Assembly (NCBI GenBank): GCA_036346225.1
Contig: JARFIW010001104.1
Span: forward strand, 3,684,001-3,748,000
DNA: 64,000 nucleotides
Reading direction: 5' to 3'
DNA from: Platerodrilus igneus
Lineage: Eukaryota > Arthropoda > Insecta > Coleoptera > Lycidae
In this document: positions 59,291-64,000 of the stretch, in pieces
How the letters are laid out: each line of letters begins with the position of its first letter
Numbering within the stretch: position 1 is the stretch's first letter
Program-made: the position numbers and the translations under genes
Notes under the pieces: model-generated
Seen by the model: the letters and a program-made list of their open reading frames with translations, nothing else
Database searches by the model: none
Told to the model about the DNA's origin: nothing

Positions 59291-61361
59291 AGCCACACTA
59301 TCTTTCTGGTATCTATCAATAAACCAAACATAGAAAACAATCTACTAATGGATTGTGTTTTTACATATTCTAGTTAATGTACAACACAAATAAATCAAAT
59401 AGGGATTTGCTTTAGAAAACAAATTATCTGTTCTGCAAACAAATGAAAAGGTTGACAGATGTCATTGAGTAAGGTACAATCAGCTTATGTATCATGTAAC
59501 ACATCTTTTGCATAAATAAGAACATTGTAATATAATTAAATTAATAAGTTCTGTGGCCTCTACAAACTATGATGGAAACTGCTGGCATAATGCTGTTATG
59601 GTTGCTTTGTTCATTCACAAACTGTGCAATTGAATTCGTCCAATAACATTTAGCCTTATAATTAATTTAGAAATCAAATTAAAATTAAGAAGCATGGTAT
59701 ACGAGGGAGGACCTTAATTTGTAATCATTCAAAATGCAAATCTTCACAGTGACTCAACTGTACTTGGAAAAAGTAGTTTCCTATTGGTTAAACTTTAGCA
59801 TAAAAACTTTCACCGGTTATAAAAACAACCACCCCAATGAGTAACAAACCCACGAATATTGCTCGTGAACATTCCCTATATCGAAATAATAGTAACAAAT
59901 ATAATCAAATATACTGGACAAAATGGACTCAAAAGTTCATGCTGCTACATTGCAATTTACAGACAGGAAATTCCAGTTGTTTAGAAACTTAGTATAATTT
60001 AAAATAGTAGATCTATGAAATGATCTTGTAAGTTGATATAAAAAAGATACAAATGAACTCGTTTTGAATTTATTGCACTTGTAATTGGTTAAGAGGGAGT
60101 GATTTGTTTAGCACGAGCAATGTGATTTACTTGATTTGTTCAAATTGTAAACATACCTTAAATACCATGTGCGAGTAACGTTTCATAAAGAGACTTTGAA
60201 CAAACAATTGTTAAAAGCATCCAAACAACCTAGCTGGATTTAGTTTTCTATCATTAAACGGATTCGTAAACAGAATAGGATAGCATGTTAACAATGAAAT
60301 TGTTACGTTCCTTCCTTGTATCTAAATAATTTGACCCATACTTAATTTAAAATTTCATATTCCTATAGTATCCAAGATCATATACAAAATTGTTCAGCAT
60401 TTCCAAATTCTCTTTAACTTGAATAATTGCTTATTCAACACCCTGTAGGTTTTGTTAGTATATGCAACTATAATCTAAATATAGCAAATTTAGTCTTTCA
60501 ATATAGTACCAAATTTGATATTTTCCTTAAAGATTATGTGGTTCTGGAATGTTAAAACGTTTAAAATGACAGAAATTTTGCAATCATTCAGCTACGTGTT
60601 TTATCAAATGGGTTTCCCATTATAAGTTGTTGTTGGCTTTGAGTTTTCCAATGTGGCAAATTGGATCTTTCGTTGTCAAACTGTCATTTTAGATCCATCT
60701 TATGACTTGTCATAGTCCGAATTACGAAATATTCTGGCTGAAATTCACTTACATGCATAAAATGGAAGGGAAGGGACAGAAGAAGCCCAAAGTCAAGCCA
60801 CTATGTTTACAAATTTCTTCTGCAATTATGTTGGCGCATTCTAATACTGAACACTTAAAACCAATTTCAAGGGACTGCATTACTATTTTGTGTTAGAAGT
60901 TACAATTACGCATTCGCATTATGGAAAGGTTGACATTATGACCTGTAATGGAAACGCTAAGATGTAGATGGGTCTCAATGTTATCTCAAGCATTGCTCAA
61001 GAATTTCATCTGCAAGCTGAGAGTTCGATATAAAAAGTAATTCCTAATTGTACAATAATTTTAAGTTTGTTAAAGAAAATGAGCAGAACTAGCTGGTTGT
61101 ATGTATGTTCCATTGTGTAAAAAATTTCGTCTAAACGGGTTCTAATTATAGAGGATAGTTATGTATACAGGTTTGGCTATGTGATTGTTTTCGGGTTACA
61201 CCAAGAAACATAAATGTAAGTAGAAACCATTTGGTAAGTTCTTATTGCTTGATGTAGAATACGAATGATGACAGATTTCTTTTGTTGAGGTATTGTTTAT
61301 AGCGTAAGATAACATGGACTGTCGATAATATTTTTCTGTACAAAATTTTAGTTTTGTTTAG
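59291..61361. other. Noncoding AT-rich sequence
   Basis: The open frame at 60702-60896 has no recognisable similarity. An ACACCCTGTA word is at 60438-60447. Nothing else is supported. Confidence 0.5.
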
Positions 61362-61420
61362 GTGAAGCAAAATGGATTTCCAGGAGCCGGTGGGTTTTAT
61401 TTATGGCTGTTGTTCCCTAC

Positions 61421-64000
61421 GTAAGTATATTTTTGTTATGACTAATCTAAAATAAGAGATTGTCAATTATCTAAGAATTGTATAAAGCAAGTGACTGAAA
61501 ACAATTCACTGTATACTCCCATTTAATTTATATTTTATGTAAATATAAAGATTGAAGGTAAAAATTAGACTAAGATATTTATGGAGTGTATTAATTTTTT
61601 TGGAGAAGGTTTTTTTACCATGTAAGTCCTCCGGGATGTTCTGGATAAATGCTTTTTTGCAAGTTGTATTTCCTTTTCTTGTATGTTTGTTTTTTAATTG
61701 TACGTTTTCTTTCTGTGTGACCCATCCCATTCTACGACGTTTTGGCTAGTACGTCATACACTTCTTTGGATTTCCCCTTGTTTTGTTGCAGTACTCGTTG
61801 CGGGCTAACTTTCTTTGTTTACTTTATTACTTTCTTCTTGTCCGCACGGATTACCAAAACAAAATATGTAATGTATTTTTAATACATTATGTTTTAAACT
61901 AGTTCACTTTCATATTGGGCTAATCATTCATGGTTCAGTTTCAATAAATTCAGTTTCAAGACAGAATTGTTATTGGTTAAATAAAGGGCGGTCCTTTTAT
62001 TCTTATTTCTCATTGGTCCTGACCGATTTATAATTTTAAGTATATAATCTTATGTTAGATTTGATGAAATTTCATGTGGTTATATTCTAGCCACTGCCGT
62101 ATAAGTTTTAATTTCGACAATTGCTTGATTGGCATTAATTTTAACAGTAAGTTTTTTTGGAGATACTGCCGGGGGTTTTTAAGGAAAATGAGTGAGTTTT
62201 CTTACAGAGGGAAAATGCCATTCACCGGTCACTTTGATCCGAGTCTTCCAAGTAACAACATGGTGAAATAGAAACACTCCAGATAGTGATACAAATTAGT
62301 GCACTAGGTGCATATTATATATTAGGGACACGTTAATAAGCCCTTCTCTGTTTAGAGGATTAACCCCGCACCCTAGTTTTGTCATGAGCTTCCGAGCGTA
62401 AACTATTTTAGGAGCTGGAGGCTCGATTCACTGTTGTGGAATTTGTCATTGCTAAAGGAGATGTTTATTTGGTTGGAAGTTGTTCTCACCATCTAAAGAA
62501 CCCATGTGTACGACCGGTAGATGGACGGATAGTGTAAAATATAGGTTATAAGGACTCAAAACTGTGAGTATTGGATGAGGTTGTAACTAGATGTAAGCTC
62601 GTCATGTAGATTAAATAAAGACTTTTGTAGTGCTAATCAAGTGTCATTCTATGAATTGTGAAAGTGTTGTTGATGTAGATATTCTATTATTCTTGTAGGT
62701 TAAAGAAGTATCTACTGATCACTACACCTGATATTCACACAAAACGCAGCAAGGTTACTGCAGAAAATGACCTTCACTGATAAACATCCTGACGGCTGGT
62801 CCTCCCTTCTTCTGGAAGCAATCATCTAGAGAAGCGACCGTCAGTTATTCTCAAATAAGATTATTTTGAGACTACATTTCCGATTACGACACAATTGCTG
62901 GTGCCCTTATTGATGGTAACAAAATTCATACAAAGAACAAAACGACCACAGCCACATAGGTTCACCTTATTATTTTGTTCAACCCCGCCCGATACCCTGC
63001 TAGCTGGAATAAATTGCCTTGTGCATGCACTAGTTTTCTTTGGTTGAAAACCCTCTTATTTTGAATTCCTCCTTATCATTGCTTCTTGACCCTTCAGGCG
63101 TAGTTTCAATAGCTAGTGTAACAAATAACTTCCAGGATCTATCATTAATTTTGGCCCTAAACAATAACATACAATCAAAATATACATTCAAAGTTGGTTA
63201 TTTACTCAATTATTTACCATGTTATGCCTTTTTTGGTGTTACAAGCTTTACTTCAATAATTAGATATAGGGAAATTCCAGTCCTAATTTGAATGTTATTT
63301 CCTATCATCAATTTAGTAGTAAAGTAGATTATAATGCATAAGAGTGCAGTGATTGAATTCCCATGAACTTGTAGGTAAATAACCTATAGTTTATTATATG
63401 TAATCTGTCAGATAAACATTTTCACATGCTTCAATGAGTGTGCGGTCTTTGCCTCAACCAATAAGAATGTTTCACAAATAGAGAGGTTTTGACAAATTCG
63501 TGTGAACAAATGCCATGATTATGGCAGATTATCACGGGTTACCTAACTGAACAGACGTAGTGGGAGTGAATGCATTATAATAAAATGTGGAGTTCGCCTA
63601 TTGTTCCTTATCGAAATTCCTTCCCATATCTTAATGTATTCCAGTATAATGTTGTTGATTAACACAACAAACGCCGCTCCGAATTTGCAGTAAACAAGTT
63701 AATGAACCAAAGAGGAACCTGAGATGCATACGAAAGAATTAATACCTTGAATGGCCATATTATGAGGACACCGCAATCAGCTATACATACATATTAATGT
63801 AATCAGCGTTGATTGGTGATAATCACAAATCCAATTTGCAGTAAATCAAGTTAAATGAACAGAAGAGGAACCTGAGATGCATATAAATTATCCTTATGCC
63901 ATATATGAAACCGTCATATCTATAATGTCATATTAATGTAAAATACAGCGCTTCGACTTTGAAGTCATATAACTAAGTAATAACTAAAAATGAAGCTAAA
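61421..64000. other. Noncoding sequence with repeats
   Basis: Holds copy 2 of the 45940 repeat (about 61690-61870) and a direct repeat pair at 63679-63735 and 63833-63885 sharing AATTTGCAGTAAA and AGAGGAACCTGAGATGCATA, about 155 bases apart. Frames at 62074-62271 and 63040-63291 have no support. Confidence 0.5.

Overview
The window is a piece of an AT-rich insect-type nuclear genome. The evidence is one spliced host gene with GT-AG introns, surrounded by typical arthropod transposable elements: BEL/Pao, Ty3/gypsy, Penelope-like, LINE and Crypton. I cannot name the species or the insect order from the sequence.

Host gene. Three minus-strand exons (56851-57067, 17844-22019, 7215-7371) join in frame with matching splice phases. 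They encode the middle of a homolog of GTF3C1, the large subunit of the RNA polymerase III factor TFIIIC. Its 5' end lies right of the window and its 3' end left of it. The two complete introns are about 34.8 kb and 10.5 kb and hold almost everything else seen here.

Left part (1-7200): the 3' half of a decayed Ty3/gypsy element (gag tail, protease, RT scrap), an unusual purine-rich tract, then gypsy LTR and primer-binding-site fragments alternating with (TA)n microsatellites. The 10.5 kb intron holds a coding-free LTR element (9843-12310), a scrap of Penelope terminus, a duplicated ~0.5 kb repeat and a hairpin.

The 34.8 kb intron is a nest of insertions. A BEL/Pao element (23270-34633; LTRs differ at 4 of 406 positions; 5-bp target duplication GTATC) carries a Penelope-like element with ~655-bp inverted terminal repeats inside gag (12-bp duplication). 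It also carries a composite LINE/Penelope/minisatellite insertion before its 3' LTR (11-bp duplication). Its integrase has lost the catalytic core. Further right, a gypsy 5' LTR plus gag (37416-43990) is split by an SGNH-esterase/endonuclease/RT LINE. A second Penelope element (minus strand) appears split into an RT part (54978-56330) and a GIY-YIG part (47817-48455), with an intron-bearing Crypton-like tyrosine recombinase gene (51878-52999) between them.

Most frameshifts in these elements are single-base changes in homopolymer runs, usually one base short, while the 4.2 kb unique TFIIIC exon is perfectly open. Many elements may therefore be more intact than they look. From 57068 to 64000 I see only intron or upstream sequence with dispersed repeats and a few weak exon-like candidates.
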